The position numbers were made by a program, and so were the translations under genes. A stretch of 64,000 bases of DNA, taken from Candidatus Saccharimonadota bacterium. Its GTDB lineage: Bacteria; Patescibacteriota; Saccharimonadia; Saccharimonadales; Saccharimonadaceae. The notes beneath the pieces were generated by a model. That model had not been told where the DNA came from. It saw nothing but the letters and a program-made list of their open reading frames with translations, and ran no database searches. The stretch spans positions 1-64,000 of the forward strand of contig JAFYLZ010000004.1 in assembly GCA_017556795.1 (NCBI GenBank), in the 5' to 3' direction. Positions 40,768-49,805 of the stretch are shown piece by piece. How positions within the stretch are numbered: position 1 is the stretch's first letter; every line of letters starts with the position of its first letter.

Positions 40768-42081
40768 TTAATCTTTTTTATCTGAGCGGTAAGAGAACAT
40801 GATAGGGGTACCAACAAATGGGTACTTTTCGCGGATTTTGCGCTCAAGGAAGCGTTTCCAGGACCAGTGCAAGAGTTCAAGGTCGTGACCATGCACCACA
40901 AACCAAGGTGGGCAAGTATCGGTTTGAACGATGTATTTTGGCTTTGGACGGGTGTTTTTGAGGCCGGCCGGAGCGTGTTCAATGATTGCTTCGGTAAGAA
41001 TCTTGTTAAGTTCAGATGTTTTGATTTCGAGGTTGCGATTTGCCACGATATCAGAGGCGAGCTCAAAGAGTTTAGTGACGTTGGCGCCAGTTTCAGAGCT
41101 GGTGAGAAGTAGTGGGGCGAATGGCAAGAAGTTGTAGTCGCGTTCAAGTTCGTCCATGATGTGGTCGATTTCGTCGGCATCTACGAGGTCGGTCTTGGTG
41201 AGAACAATAATAATTCCCTTGCCAGCTTCGATGATTTGGCCAGCGAGTGATTGGTCGAGTTTGGAGTGGTATTCGGTAGAATCGACTAAGAGTGCACAGA
41301 CATCGGCCTCTTCGATGGCAGCGAGGGTGCGAATGGCAGAGAATTTCTCAATACCGACTTCGCGTTTGCCTGGTTTTCTGAGGCCAGCAGTATCAAGAAT
41401 CTCGATTGATTGACCTTTAAATTTGATGTTCACACGGTTAACGTCGCGCGTGGTTCCCTGGCGGGAGCTGACGACGGCCTGTTGTTTCTTGGCTAGCGAA
41501 TTAAAGAGGCTAGATTTGCCAACGTTTGGGCGGCCAATCAGAGCGAGTTTGATATCGGCCTTTTCGGCGGCTTTAACAGGGGTATTTTTGAGGTCGAGTT
41601 GCTTAATAATGGCGGCCTTGAGCTCGTTGGTGCCGCGGCCAGTAGTGGCAGAGGTGCGGTAGGTGTCATAAGATTTGATACCGAGTTTCAAAAATTCGAC
41701 GTCGTCGAGGCTCTCTTTTAGATCGGATTTATTAAGAACGAGCATCACTGGTTTTTTTGACTTAAGAGCAGCCTTGGCGATATTCTTATCTTTTTGATCT
41801 GGATATTTAGAGGAGTCCAGTGTGAGCAAGATTAAGTCAGCCACTTCGATAGCGTCGTTGATTTGATCCTGAATGCTGGCTTCGAAGTCGTCCTCTGGGT
41901 TTTTGAGACCAGCGGTATCGATAAGCAAAAATTTATCGTCGATGTTCGCGGCGACGTTATCGCGGGTGGTTCCCTCTTCGCGGGCCACAATAGCGATATT
42001 TTTATGAGCTAAACGGTTGAGCAAGCTGGATTTTCCAGCGTTGGTTTGGCCGATTAGGGCGACAATTTTTGACTTGTTCAT
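40768..42081 (-). CDS. der: Ribosome biogenesis GTPase Der (EngA)
   Basis: 437-aa double GTPase for 50S maturation. Two Era-like G domains: the first with GQTNAGKSS and DTAGLKN, the second with GRPNVGKSS, DTAGLRKPG and LTKTDLVD; a KH-like C-terminal domain ends with WFVVHGHDLELLHWSWKRFLE. The N-terminal P-loop has Thr-Asn in place of the usual Arg-Pro. I start at MNKSKIVALIG (42081), 7 nt after a -10 box, not at the open frame to 42204. Confidence 0.95.
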   Translation of the reverse strand: MNKSKIVALIGQTNAGKSSLLNRLAHKNIAIVAREEGTTRDNVAANIDDKFLLIDTAGLKNPEDDFEASIQDQINDAIEVADLILLTLDSSKYPDQKDKNIAKAALKSKKPVMLVLNKSDLKESLDDVEFLKLGIKSYDTYRTSATTGRGTNELKAAIIKQLDLKNTPVKAAEKADIKLALIGRPNVGKSSLFNSLAKKQQAVVSSRQGTTRDVNRVNIKFKGQSIEILDTAGLRKPGKREVGIEKFSAIRTLAAIEEADVCALLVDSTEYHSKLDQSLAGQIIEAGKGIIIVLTKTDLVDADEIDHIMDELERDYNFLPFAPLLLTSSETGANVTKLFELASDIVANRNLEIKTSELNKILTEAIIEHAPAGLKNTRPKPKYIVQTDTCPPWFVVHGHDLELLHWSWKRFLERKIREKYPFVGTPIMFSYRSDKKD

Positions 42082-42088
42082 AATATAT

Positions 42089-42097
42089 ACTATAACA
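42089..42097 (-). promoter_or_regulatory. Leaderless promoter of der
   Basis: Minus-strand TGTTATAGT ends 7 nt before ATG 42081. Confidence 0.65.
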
Positions 42098-42166
42098 CAA
42101 AAACAGAGATTTGTATAGAGGTAATGGTTGGCGGGATTGGCGGGAGGACGCTCGCTAAAGCTCGCT

Positions 42167-42200
42167 ATCCGCCTGCGGCGGGCGAACCCGCTGCGCGGAT
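42167..42200. repeat. GC-rich REP-like hairpin
   Basis: ATCCGC/GCGGAT outside and GCGGCGGG/CCCGCTGC inside with a CGAA loop and a 2-nt bulge. Composition is well above the local average. It sits between der and tRNA-Glu with a GCTCGCT direct repeat just before it. Confidence 0.55.
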
Positions 42201-42224
42201 TCAACGCTCACCAAAATAAGCAGA

Positions 42225-42251
42225 ATTAAAATAAGACTCCTGTGGAGTCTT
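42225..42251 (-). terminator. Terminator of tRNA-Glu
   Basis: AAGACTCC-ACA-GGAGTCTT on the minus strand, followed by ATTTTAATT; the stem can be extended by GAATTAAAA/TTTTAATTC. Confidence 0.75.
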
Positions 42252-42261
42252 CTTTTAATTC

Positions 42262-42338
42262 TGGTGATTCCGGCGGGAGTCGAACCCGCGATTTTCTGGA
42301 TGAGAACCAGACGTCCTAGACCACTAGACGACGGAACC
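42262..42338 (-). tRNA. tRNA-Glu (CTC)
   Basis: Acceptor GGTTCCG/CGGAATC, discriminator A, encoded CCA. Anticodon stem TCTGG/CCAGA with loop TTCTCAT, anticodon CTC. T-arm GCGGG-TTCGACT-CCCGC. The cognate gltX is 1.3 kb away on the same strand. Confidence 0.95.
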
Positions 42339-42362
42339 AAGTATGCTAATTTTAGCATACTT
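42339..42362. promoter_or_regulatory. 24-bp perfect palindrome with tRNA-Glu -10
   Basis: AAGTATGCTAA and TTAGCATACTT, 11-bp arms around TT. On the minus strand it contains TGCTAAAAT, an extended -10 for the tRNA. May be an operator or a cryptic terminator for the gene upstream. Confidence 0.6.
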
Positions 42363-42366
42363 GGGG

Positions 42367-43608
42367 TTAATAATCAACAGAGCCGTAGTCTGGCACAGCG
42401 GAAATCCAGGTTTGGCCAGGTACGAGTGCGACTTCGTTTCCTGAAGCGTCGTAGAATTTGATTTGGCTTTCACGGGAGTCTTTCTTCCAGGCGCCCTTGA
42501 TGGCTTTGCCGTTTTGGAAGATGTAAGCGGTGTTGGAGCCGATGGTTGTCATAGCTTCGTGGACGCCGTCCGAGGAGAGCCATTCATCGACAATCATCGC
42601 AATAACTACCGATGGAGATACTTGGGTTGTTGAGCAGTAATCTTGAGGATCTTTACCGTAGAGGTTCTCGTCTGGACATTGATATACTTCGTGAATGCCA
42701 CCGTAGGCGTACGAACGGTCGTAAGTGTTGGTTGAGCTATTGTAATTAAATACTGGGCTGAAGTTGTCGCCAGAATTGAAACTAAACTCGATAGTGGTGA
42801 CTTCTGGGTTCAAGGAAGACGTATCATAATCGGCTGCGGCGGTGATGTCTAATTCTTCGGCTTGGGAAGTGTAGCGATCTTTGCTAGCTTCTTCTGGAGT
42901 CATTCTGGTGAAACCAGAGACGTTAGAACTTTGGCGATCATAGTCTGAGCTATATTCGGCGAGCGCTCCTGGGGTAGTGAAGAGGTTGTTCCAAAGATGG
43001 TAGCCATATTCGCCACGGTACATGTAGGCGTAATCTTCGGAGAGATGTTTGTAATCGCGTACAGCGTCAACGGCTTCTTGCGAGCCACCGGCGTGCACGA
43101 TCGTACAATCAAATGGCACGTCCCAATCGAGATAATAAATACGAAGCGAGCGAATTGGGCCAATGATGGCGTTTTTTGGGTTTTGATAGATAGCAGCAAA
43201 GCGAGTAATGCCGCTTTCAGCGATTGCTTCAAACACAACGCCGGCGTCGGTGAGGCCAGTTTGCGGGCGAGCACCGTCGAGGCCGTTTGGAGTCTGGATA
43301 CAATAAACTGGAGAGTTCTTGAGGCTGGCGTCGGAGAGTGCTTCGCCGGTCAAATCGCTATAGACTTTGTCGTCAACTGTAGTAGGTTGGGATGGAAGAG
43401 TCGGGAAAGTTAAATCAGAGAGCATTTTTTCTGGGGACAAAAGCGCAACGGCTAAGCAGGCGCCACCGCCTAGAAAAGCCACGATACCAATAATCAAAAA
43501 GACCAAATTCTTTTTGGATTTGGTTGGTTCTTCGTTGATAGAAAAAGCCTTCTGGATATCTTCTGATATCTCGGCTTCAGTTTGTGGGGTAGATTTTTTG
43601 AACTTCAT
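42367..43608 (-). CDS. DUF3048 (YerB-like) membrane-anchored protein
   Basis: 413 aa. Cytoplasmic N-terminus with a transmembrane helix (about residues 33-55, LVFLIIGIVAFLGGGACLAVALL), linker, then the DUF3048 fold: DGARPQTGLTDAGVVFEAIAE, SGITRFAAIYQNP, IGPIRSLRIYYLDW, and VHAGGSQEAVDAVRDY match YerB (ARPQSGLxxAdivyE, TRFLAiyq, iGPvRSaR, HaGGS). Function unknown; YerB is linked to envelope processes. The C-terminal half has SPVFNYNSSTNTYDRS. Start ATG 43608 has GAGAAGAG upstream. Confidence 0.88.
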   Translation of the reverse strand: MKFKKSTPQTEAEISEDIQKAFSINEEPTKSKKNLVFLIIGIVAFLGGGACLAVALLSPEKMLSDLTFPTLPSQPTTVDDKVYSDLTGEALSDASLKNSPVYCIQTPNGLDGARPQTGLTDAGVVFEAIAESGITRFAAIYQNPKNAIIGPIRSLRIYYLDWDVPFDCTIVHAGGSQEAVDAVRDYKHLSEDYAYMYRGEYGYHLWNNLFTTPGALAEYSSDYDRQSSNVSGFTRMTPEEASKDRYTSQAEELDITAAADYDTSSLNPEVTTIEFSFNSGDNFSPVFNYNSSTNTYDRSYAYGGIHEVYQCPDENLYGKDPQDYCSTTQVSPSVVIAMIVDEWLSSDGVHEAMTTIGSNTAYIFQNGKAIKGAWKKDSRESQIKFYDASGNEVALVPGQTWISAVPDYGSVDY

Positions 43609-43666
43609 ACTCTTCTCGCTTATAGTTGTTTTTATTTTACCATAAGCGAGAAAGTTTTGTAGCCTT

Positions 43667-45100
43667 TTACAAAGCAGCGACAACGTTTTCTAGGCGTTTG
43701 ATAGAGATTTCTTTGCCAAGTACTTCGAGCGTAAGGTTGAGCGCAGGACTAAATGGAGCGAACGAAACGCCGAGGCGAATGAGACTGAATAATTCGGCTG
43801 GTTTTTTGCCGGTAGCGGCGAGAAGTTCGTTCAAAGCGTCTTGCAGGGCGTCGGCGTTCCAATCGGTGTCGGAAAGCTTAGCGATGGTCTGTTCGAGTAA
43901 GCCCTTGAGCTCGTCGGCTGGGATCTTTTTCAAGAACTTATTTTCGAGAATCATTGATGTGTCGATTTCTGGTTCGGCGAAGAAATAGGTCGTCATTGTT
44001 TTAAGGTCGGAAAGAGTTTTTAGACGATCATAGATAATTGCAAGTACGCGTTTTTTGTAATCGTCCGTAGCATCAGTTTCTGGCCAGAAGTCAGCGGTGC
44101 GAGTGTAAAGCGCATCAATTCCCTGCTCGTCGGCGATACGACGAATCCATTGGCCATTGAGCCAAAGCAATTTAACTTCGTCGTAGCGGGCGCCGGAATT
44201 TTGGATTTTATCAATCGAGAAGCGCTCAATTAGTTCGTCTTTCGTATAAATTTCTTGCTCGGTGCCGTCGTTCCAGCCAAGGCAGGCCAAGTAGTTGAGC
44301 ATGGCTTCTGGCAAGACACCGTCGTCGCGGTATTCAACTACGGATTTGGCGCCATCGCGTTTGCCGAGCTTCTTGTTCCCTTGTGGAGCCAAGATGTGTG
44401 GCAAAGAAACGAATTTAGGATGATTGATACCGAGAGCTTCGTAAATCGCTAGGTAGTTTGGCATAGAAGAAAGATATTCGACGCCGCGCATGATGTGGGT
44501 CACGCCCATTTCGGCATCGTCGACGATGTGGGCGAAGTTGTAGGTTGGAAGACCATCTTTTTTGATCAAAATAATATCATCGAGAACTTCTGGGCCGGTG
44601 TGCATGTCTCCCATGACTTCGTCATGCCAGCTGTATTCTTTTGGTTCGGCTTTGAAACGAAGCGGCATGCCAGGCTCCCATTCAGGGGTGTTTTCAGGGC
44701 GGAAATTACGATAAAGAAAAGGAACTTTTTTCTCGTTGCATTCGCGGCGATAAGCGTCGATTTGTTCTGGCGTGGTTGGATCGGCGTAGGCACGACCGGC
44801 GGCGATTAACTTTTTTGCCCAGGCAATATAGATGTCGCGGCGCTCAGTTTGGAAATACGGACCGTGTTCCCCGCCCACTTCTGGGCCTTCGTCCCAATCG
44901 AGACCGAGCCACTTAAGCGTATCTTCAATCAATTCGGTGGCGCCTTCGACATAACGAGCTTGGTCGGTGTCTTCGATGCGCAAAATCATTTTGCCACCAG
45001 TTTGTTTGGCGGTTAAATATGGGTAAATCGCAGAGCGAACGTTGCCAATATGAATATATCCAGTTGGGCTGGGTGCAAAACGAGTAATAGCTTTTTCCAT
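43667..45100 (-). CDS. gltX: Glutamyl-tRNA synthetase
   Basis: 477-aa class I synthetase. HIGH motif is HIGN at residues 17-20 (APSPTGYIHIGN), followed by LRIEDTDQARYVEG; KMSKS equivalent is KLGKRDGAKSV. A C-terminal helical anticodon-binding domain follows. Likely discriminating or non-discriminating charging cannot be told; no gatCAB is in the window. Near tRNA-Glu. Confidence 0.96.
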   Translation of the reverse strand: MEKAITRFAPSPTGYIHIGNVRSAIYPYLTAKQTGGKMILRIEDTDQARYVEGATELIEDTLKWLGLDWDEGPEVGGEHGPYFQTERRDIYIAWAKKLIAAGRAYADPTTPEQIDAYRRECNEKKVPFLYRNFRPENTPEWEPGMPLRFKAEPKEYSWHDEVMGDMHTGPEVLDDIILIKKDGLPTYNFAHIVDDAEMGVTHIMRGVEYLSSMPNYLAIYEALGINHPKFVSLPHILAPQGNKKLGKRDGAKSVVEYRDDGVLPEAMLNYLACLGWNDGTEQEIYTKDELIERFSIDKIQNSGARYDEVKLLWLNGQWIRRIADEQGIDALYTRTADFWPETDATDDYKKRVLAIIYDRLKTLSDLKTMTTYFFAEPEIDTSMILENKFLKKIPADELKGLLEQTIAKLSDTDWNADALQDALNELLAATGKKPAELFSLIRLGVSFAPFSPALNLTLEVLGKEISIKRLENVVAAL

Positions 45101-45106
45101 GGGCTA

Positions 45107-45115
45107 ATTATACCA
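45107..45115 (-). promoter_or_regulatory. Leaderless promoter of gltX
   Basis: Minus-strand TGGTATAAT ends 6 nt before ATG 45100. Confidence 0.78.
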
Positions 45116-45118
45116 TGT

Positions 45119-45946
45119 TTAAAGAGAAGTGGCGAGTGAAATAATCTGGTTTTTAGTGAGTGAATTTTCGTCAAAAGTGAGTTTATAGGCAATGCCGCCG
45201 TTAACCCAGGCAGCAGCCGAAGGTGTGATGTAGACGGTCAAGCCATGCTCGCGGATGGTCGAATAATTTTCTTTGAATTCTGGTTTAATATAGTTGTTCA
45301 AAAGCGTGGTAGAATCCCAGGAAGATTTTTCTTCGGAAAGAGTAAAGGTGTTGCCGCTGTGGTGCCTGAACGTCATGGAGATTTTTTCGCCTTCGGCACT
45401 GACGCCGTTTTGAGAATAACCAGCTGGGACGTAGTTTGGATAAGTTGGGTCGATACCGCTTTGCATGGCGGCGACGCGGAGTGAAAATTCTGGCATGTTG
45501 ATATTAACTAGATAAGCAATAGCGAGGATCGAAACGGTAGCGCAGCCGAGTGCGAGAATGATGCGGCCGAGACCGAATTTTGGACTGGTTTTGAGGGTTT
45601 TTTCTTCGGTTGGTTCTTCGACGGTTTTGAGAGCTTTTTTGATAGCAGCTTCTTTGAGTTCGCTAGCACTTGGTTTATTGGCGGCAGGGGCTGGAGCGGC
45701 TTTTTGCACGCGTACAGCAGCGACGACGCGAGGAGCGCGTTGTTTGCCGGCGAGACGTTCGGCATTGCGACGATTGATTTCGGCAGCGCGAGCTTGGCGT
45801 TTGGCTAGTTGCTCAGCGCGGTATTCTTCCATGACTTTCTCGCGAGAATCTTTTGAACCTGGACGTTGGACATACTTACGATTAAGAGTCGTTGATTGGC
45901 CCACCTTGCGATGAGCAGTAATAGTCCCACTGCCAGATTTGTTCAT
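45119..45946 (-). CDS. Single-pass membrane protein, DUF4367-like outer domain
   Basis: 275 aa. A 125-residue basic, Ala-rich cytoplasmic part (EEYRAEQLAKRQARAAEINR), one transmembrane helix (about residues 128-148), then an extracytoplasmic domain of about 110 aa. The latter (YVPAGYSQNGVSAEGEKISM, TLSEEKSSWD, LTVYITPSAAAWVNGGIAYKL) looks like the DUF4367 fold seen in anti-sigma and lipoprotein-type proteins. Function unknown. The leader has GAGG before the ATG; the -10 is near TATAAG at 45959-45964. Confidence 0.65.
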   Translation of the reverse strand: MNKSGSGTITAHRKVGQSTTLNRKYVQRPGSKDSREKVMEEYRAEQLAKRQARAAEINRRNAERLAGKQRAPRVVAAVRVQKAAPAPAANKPSASELKEAAIKKALKTVEEPTEEKTLKTSPKFGLGRIILALGCATVSILAIAYLVNINMPEFSLRVAAMQSGIDPTYPNYVPAGYSQNGVSAEGEKISMTFRHHSGNTFTLSEEKSSWDSTTLLNNYIKPEFKENYSTIREHGLTVYITPSAAAWVNGGIAYKLTFDENSLTKNQIISLATSL

Positions 45947-46020
45947 AATAGATACCTCGCTTATACTTAATTTTTATTTAACATTAGAAGAAACAAAAAT
46001 GCAAGAGCTTTTTTAATAAA

Positions 46021-46029
46021 TGGTATAAT
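46021..46029 (+). promoter_or_regulatory. Leaderless promoter of the PEGA gene
   Basis: TGGTATAAT ends 6 nt before ATG 46036. Confidence 0.78.
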
Positions 46030-46035
46030 TATTTT

Positions 46036-47433
46036 ATGGATCCTGAACAAGTAAAAAAACGCCAGACTCTGCGCGTATTGTTTTCGGAAGCAATGATGGT
46101 TTTGTCTGTCGTTGCGATTATGACAGTTTTGATTATGATTACATCTGGTTATTGGATTAACCAGAATTTTGAAGTTGAACGTCGCGGCATGCTCGAAGTG
46201 CTTTCTTCTCCAACCGGAGCGGATATTGTCGTGGACGGTGAAACGGCTTGGATGGCTAAGACCAATAGCAGCAGAATTCTTTCCAAGGGCGAGCACACTG
46301 TGACTATCAGTAAAGAGGGTTACGGCGATTGGACTAAAAAAGTGACAATCGAAGAGGGTTTGATGTATCGTGTGCCATATGTGCGTTTGTTCCCTAACGA
46401 GCGTGAGTTAGAAAAAGTTGGTGAAACAAGCGCGCGTTTAAGCAGCGTGTCGCCGGATCGTAGCTTGATGCTCTTAATAAATAATTCAACGACTTGGAAA
46501 ATGCTACACCTGAATGACGACAAGATTAGTGCGGCTGATTTTGATGTCTCGAAAGTCTTTGACAAAATTGGTGGAGTTGAAGCAATGGCTGGCATTGCCG
46601 GGATTGATTGGAACAAGGATGGCAATAGGGTCCTTTTGAAAGTCGTTTGGAACGAGAAAGATGAGTGGCTGCTTCTGGATTTGAAAAACGCCGAAAAGAG
46701 TGTAAGCCTGACCGAAGTGTTTGGTATGAATTTTGACACCGTGAAGTTTTTTGATAAAACCGGAGACGATCTCTTAGTTGTAGAAAGCGGCGAGTTGCGC
46801 AAGCTCGATGTTAGTGAGCAGTCGATTTCGAAGATCTTAGCCAGTAATGTGACGAATTTCAATACGTATGACGAAAGCATAGTCTATGTGGCTGATGGCA
46901 AAGTGAGCGTACTTAGAAAGTTTGATAGCGAAGCAATTGACTTGCTTGACGTGCAAGGTGACAGAATCTTTGCAGCATTAACCAGGTCTTATCGCGACAA
47001 TTATTTAACCGCCGTTGCGGACGGCGTACTCTCATTGTATAAAGGTCAGTTGCCGCGCAGTAAAGACGACGATAGCTTTGAACAAGTTTTTAGCGTTGAG
47101 ATCGGTTTGCTGCCAGAGCGCATTAAAATTGGTGCTGATGGCGATTTTGTGATTATGTCAAATGGTAAAAATATTGTTACTTTGGATATGGAGTCGGAAA
47201 GCGTGAGTAGGTTCGAGATAGAAGATGGCAAGGTTGGCTGGCTCGACGATTATTTGTTATACGTTGTTGATGGAGATGGCGACATGATTGCTTATGATTA
47301 TGATGGCTTGAATCGCCGGGAGCTTTCCAAAAACGCCTCACAACGTCTTAGTGCGACGGTTTCAGAAGATAATAGATGGCTTTACTATTTTAGTGATGGT
47401 TGGCTTGTTCGTGAAAGCTTGATTTTGAAATAA
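46036..47433 (+). CDS. PEGA-domain membrane protein
   Basis: 465 aa. An N-terminal transmembrane helix (about residues 19-40), a PEGA domain (about 50-120: VLSSPTGADIVVDGETAW, GEHTVTISKEGYGDW), then about 330 residues of repeating beta strands typical of a beta-propeller (LLLINNSTTWKMLHLNDDKI, NRVLLKVVWNEKDEWLLLDL). PEGA domains occur in surface and S-layer-associated proteins. Its stop directly abuts the stop of the convergent sortase gene with no gap. Function unknown; envelope role likely. Confidence 0.8.
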   Translation: MDPEQVKKRQTLRVLFSEAMMVLSVVAIMTVLIMITSGYWINQNFEVERRGMLEVLSSPTGADIVVDGETAWMAKTNSSRILSKGEHTVTISKEGYGDWTKKVTIEEGLMYRVPYVRLFPNERELEKVGETSARLSSVSPDRSLMLLINNSTTWKMLHLNDDKISAADFDVSKVFDKIGGVEAMAGIAGIDWNKDGNRVLLKVVWNEKDEWLLLDLKNAEKSVSLTEVFGMNFDTVKFFDKTGDDLLVVESGELRKLDVSEQSISKILASNVTNFNTYDESIVYVADGKVSVLRKFDSEAIDLLDVQGDRIFAALTRSYRDNYLTAVADGVLSLYKGQLPRSKDDDSFEQVFSVEIGLLPERIKIGADGDFVIMSNGKNIVTLDMESESVSRFEIEDGKVGWLDDYLLYVVDGDGDMIAYDYDGLNRRELSKNASQRLSATVSEDNRWLYYFSDGWLVRESLILK

Positions 47434-48558
47434 TTATTTTCCAGTTAGCCAGTTCCAAATACCTTCAAAGAAGGATGGTTCGTTGGCTGGCATCGTGGTG
47501 TCTTCGGTTGGTTTTTCAACTGCGACGTCGGTACTGCGTTCGGCGAGTTCGTAGCTTGGTGAAATTTGTTCGCCGGTAACTAGAAGGCGATTTTTACTAG
47601 TCCCAAGTGGTGTACAAGTAACCAATGTGATGAGTGGCTTGTCGGTATCCATCACGAGCGCGCTAACGTTACTTGGGTCAATAATTTGGCGTTTGTAGAC
47701 CGAATATGTATAGCGGATACCATTGTAGTTAACATAGATCAAATCACCGTCCTCGAGTCTTTCGAGACCGGAAAAAATGAATTTATATGGATTTGAATTG
47801 TAGACATCGCCAGCAGAGTGTCCGGTGATGACGAGGTTGCCGATTTCGCCCGGGAAGGCGCTAGCGCCAGCGATGCGATAGTGGGCTACCCCCTCATTCA
47901 TGGCCGACATGACTTCAGAAAGCGGAATATTAAAATGAATTGGTACGTTGACGTTGAGTTTTGGAATAATGAGGCGCGGTTCGTCTGATACAGCTGCGGT
48001 GACAGTTGGGTCAACCGATTCGATTTCGGAAGCGGCGTTATTCCCTGGTGCGACGTAGGCCATGATTGGCGCAAAAATTAAACGATTGTATTGCAAGAAT
48101 AGAATCAATAGGACGACGGTAGCGCCAGCAATGATAGGAATAAGTTTGCGATGACGACGGGTCTTTTTGGCTGATTCGGTAGCTTTTTTGCGGATGAAGC
48201 GGCGTAGCTCGGTTTCTTCGGTTTGAGGTTTCAAAATTGCTTCTTCTTCGGCCTTGTTGCGAGCATCTTTTAAGCGTTCTTTTTCGATATAATTTTTGGC
48301 AGCACTAGAATAGTATTCGCTGTAGTATTTCTGATAATAATTTTGCCAAGCAGAATGATATCTTTTCCAGGATTCGGAATTGATGGTAGGATTGATCTTT
48401 TCTTCCTTCATCGTGGAAGCGTTGTCGGTATGGTCTTCAAAAGATTTTTTGGCAGCATTAGCATAGGCCGCGAGGACCTTTTTTCTGGCAATCGAAGCCG
48501 TTGCCTGGCGCTGCAAGTCAGTACTATATTGGTACTGCCCACCTTTTTGTGAATCCAT
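47434..48558 (-). CDS. Sortase family transpeptidase
   Basis: 374 aa. A long charged cytoplasmic N-terminus (about 150 residues with Tyr-rich YQKYYSEYYSSA), a transmembrane helix (about 149-168), then the sortase barrel from about 190. His247 in LVITGHSAGD, Cys315 in ITLVTCTPLGTS and Arg324 in KNRLLVTG form the catalytic set. The TLVTCTPxG form is that of class C/D/E sortases. The extended N-terminus is unusual. A plausible substrate is the VPNTG-tailed subtilase at 8586-12899. Leaderless-type promoter. Confidence 0.93.
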   Translation of the reverse strand: MDSQKGGQYQYSTDLQRQATASIARKKVLAAYANAAKKSFEDHTDNASTMKEEKINPTINSESWKRYHSAWQNYYQKYYSEYYSSAAKNYIEKERLKDARNKAEEEAILKPQTEETELRRFIRKKATESAKKTRRHRKLIPIIAGATVVLLILFLQYNRLIFAPIMAYVAPGNNAASEIESVDPTVTAAVSDEPRLIIPKLNVNVPIHFNIPLSEVMSAMNEGVAHYRIAGASAFPGEIGNLVITGHSAGDVYNSNPYKFIFSGLERLEDGDLIYVNYNGIRYTYSVYKRQIIDPSNVSALVMDTDKPLITLVTCTPLGTSKNRLLVTGEQISPSYELAERSTDVAVEKPTEDTTMPANEPSFFEGIWNWLTGK

Positions 48559-48564
48559 ACAAAA

Positions 48565-48573
48565 AGTATAACA
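48565..48573 (-). promoter_or_regulatory. Leaderless promoter of the sortase gene
   Basis: Minus-strand TGTTATACT ends 6 nt before ATG 48558. Confidence 0.72.
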
Positions 48574-48606
48574 TAAATTGGGGTTTTATGATAAAATAAA
48601 AGATAT

Positions 48607-48693
48607 GGGCGAATGGCGGAATTGGTAGACGCGCCAGACTCAAAATCTAGTTCCAGCAATGGAGTGAGGGTTCGATTCCCTCTTCGCCCACCA
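48607..48693 (+). tRNA. tRNA-Leu (CAA)
   Basis: Acceptor GGGCGAA/TTCGCCC, discriminator A, encoded CCA. The long variable arm marks class II. Anticodon loop CTCAAAA with anticodon CAA. T-arm AGGG-TTCGATT-CCCT. TGATAAAAT at 48590-48598 is its probable -10. Confidence 0.95.
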
Positions 48694-48715
48694 AAGTTTA
48701 GGTGTAAGGAGGTGA

Positions 48716-49804
48716 ATGAAAAAAATAATATTAGCATTTGGTTTGTTATTAACATTCTTGCCAATCAACGCTTCAGCTTGCGTGAATGGTCCAGAAGGCA
48801 CAGACGCTAATTGTGAAGAAACTGTAGAACAGACGGAGCAAACACGTTTTTCGGTCGGTGATAACTTGGTCACTAGTGGCGAAAAAAAGAAGAGCTCCTT
48901 TTTTGCTGGTAGCGAAATCACAGATAGCTCGCTCGTAACTGGCCCAGCTTTTGTGGCTGGCAATAAATTGGATTTGAGCGGTAAATACGAATATGGTTTT
49001 CATGTTGGCAATGGCGTCACGATTAACGGTACTTATGAAAAGGACTTGTTTGCTGTTGGCAATAGCTTAGTAATTGAAAAAGATGCAAAATTGCCGCGCG
49101 ACGTGTTTATTGCTGGTAATGTTGTAACGATTCGTGCTGATATTTCTGGCGACGTATTCATTGCTGCTAATAAATTAGTGCTTGAAAATGTCGCGATTGA
49201 AGGCGATTTGAACGTCGTGTTGAACACGCTCGAAATCAAAGGCGAAGTCAAAATTGGTAAGACTTTGACGCGTAATAATGACGCAAAAGTAAGTGGTGAA
49301 TTTGCAAGCGTTGGCAAAGAAGAAGTTTACGAAAAACCTCAAGTTTCGATTAACCCAATTATGTCGACCTTGTTCGCGCTTGGTGGCAAGTTGGTAGTGA
49401 TGTTGATCTTTATGTTGATTGGCAAGAAATTCTTCAAGAAGTTAGTCGACTTTATCCAGAGCGCAACCGGTGAAGATATGAAAAAGGCAGTATGGATTGG
49501 CCTAGCCGCTATTGTCGCAGCTCCGCTTGCCGCTCTTGCGTTACTGTTCACGGTTGTTGGCGTACCGGCTGCTTTGGTAATCGGTGGTCTCTACGTCATC
49601 TTGATGTATCTTGGCTCAATTATTACTGCTGTTTATTTGAACGAAAGATTCTTGAAGATTAAGAATGGCATGATTGGCGCAACGCTTGGACTCACGATCC
49701 TATCCGTACTATGCATGGCTCCATATCTTGGTTCGTTGATTGGTCTGATTGCTTCCGTCTTTGGTGCTAGCTTGATGATAAGAATTCTGTTCTGGAACGA
49801 TTAG
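48716..49804 (+). CDS. Secreted/membrane polymer-forming (bactofilin-like) protein
   Basis: 362 aa. A signal peptide (residues 1-20, IILAFGLLLTFLPINASA), then a right-handed beta-helix-type region with short regular repeats (GPAFVAGNKLDLSGKYEYG, DVFIAGNVVTIRADISGDVF) as in bactofilins and polymer-forming cytoskeletal proteins, here predicted outside the cytoplasm. The C-terminal third has four hydrophobic helices. A full AAGGAGGTGA (48706-48715) abuts the ATG, 22 nt after tRNA-Leu, so they may share a transcript. Next genes follow with 1-nt gaps. Confidence 0.8.
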   Translation: MKKIILAFGLLLTFLPINASACVNGPEGTDANCEETVEQTEQTRFSVGDNLVTSGEKKKSSFFAGSEITDSSLVTGPAFVAGNKLDLSGKYEYGFHVGNGVTINGTYEKDLFAVGNSLVIEKDAKLPRDVFIAGNVVTIRADISGDVFIAANKLVLENVAIEGDLNVVLNTLEIKGEVKIGKTLTRNNDAKVSGEFASVGKEEVYEKPQVSINPIMSTLFALGGKLVVMLIFMLIGKKFFKKLVDFIQSATGEDMKKAVWIGLAAIVAAPLAALALLFTVVGVPAALVIGGLYVILMYLGSIITAVYLNERFLKIKNGMIGATLGLTILSVLCMAPYLGSLIGLIASVFGASLMIRILFWND

Positions 49805-49805
49805 T

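Noticed and set aside
42082-42204. N-terminal extension of Der, and likewise a 9-residue one of TopA (38961-38987)
   Set aside because: Both would read through the -10 box; conserved protein starts coincide with the downstream ATGs.
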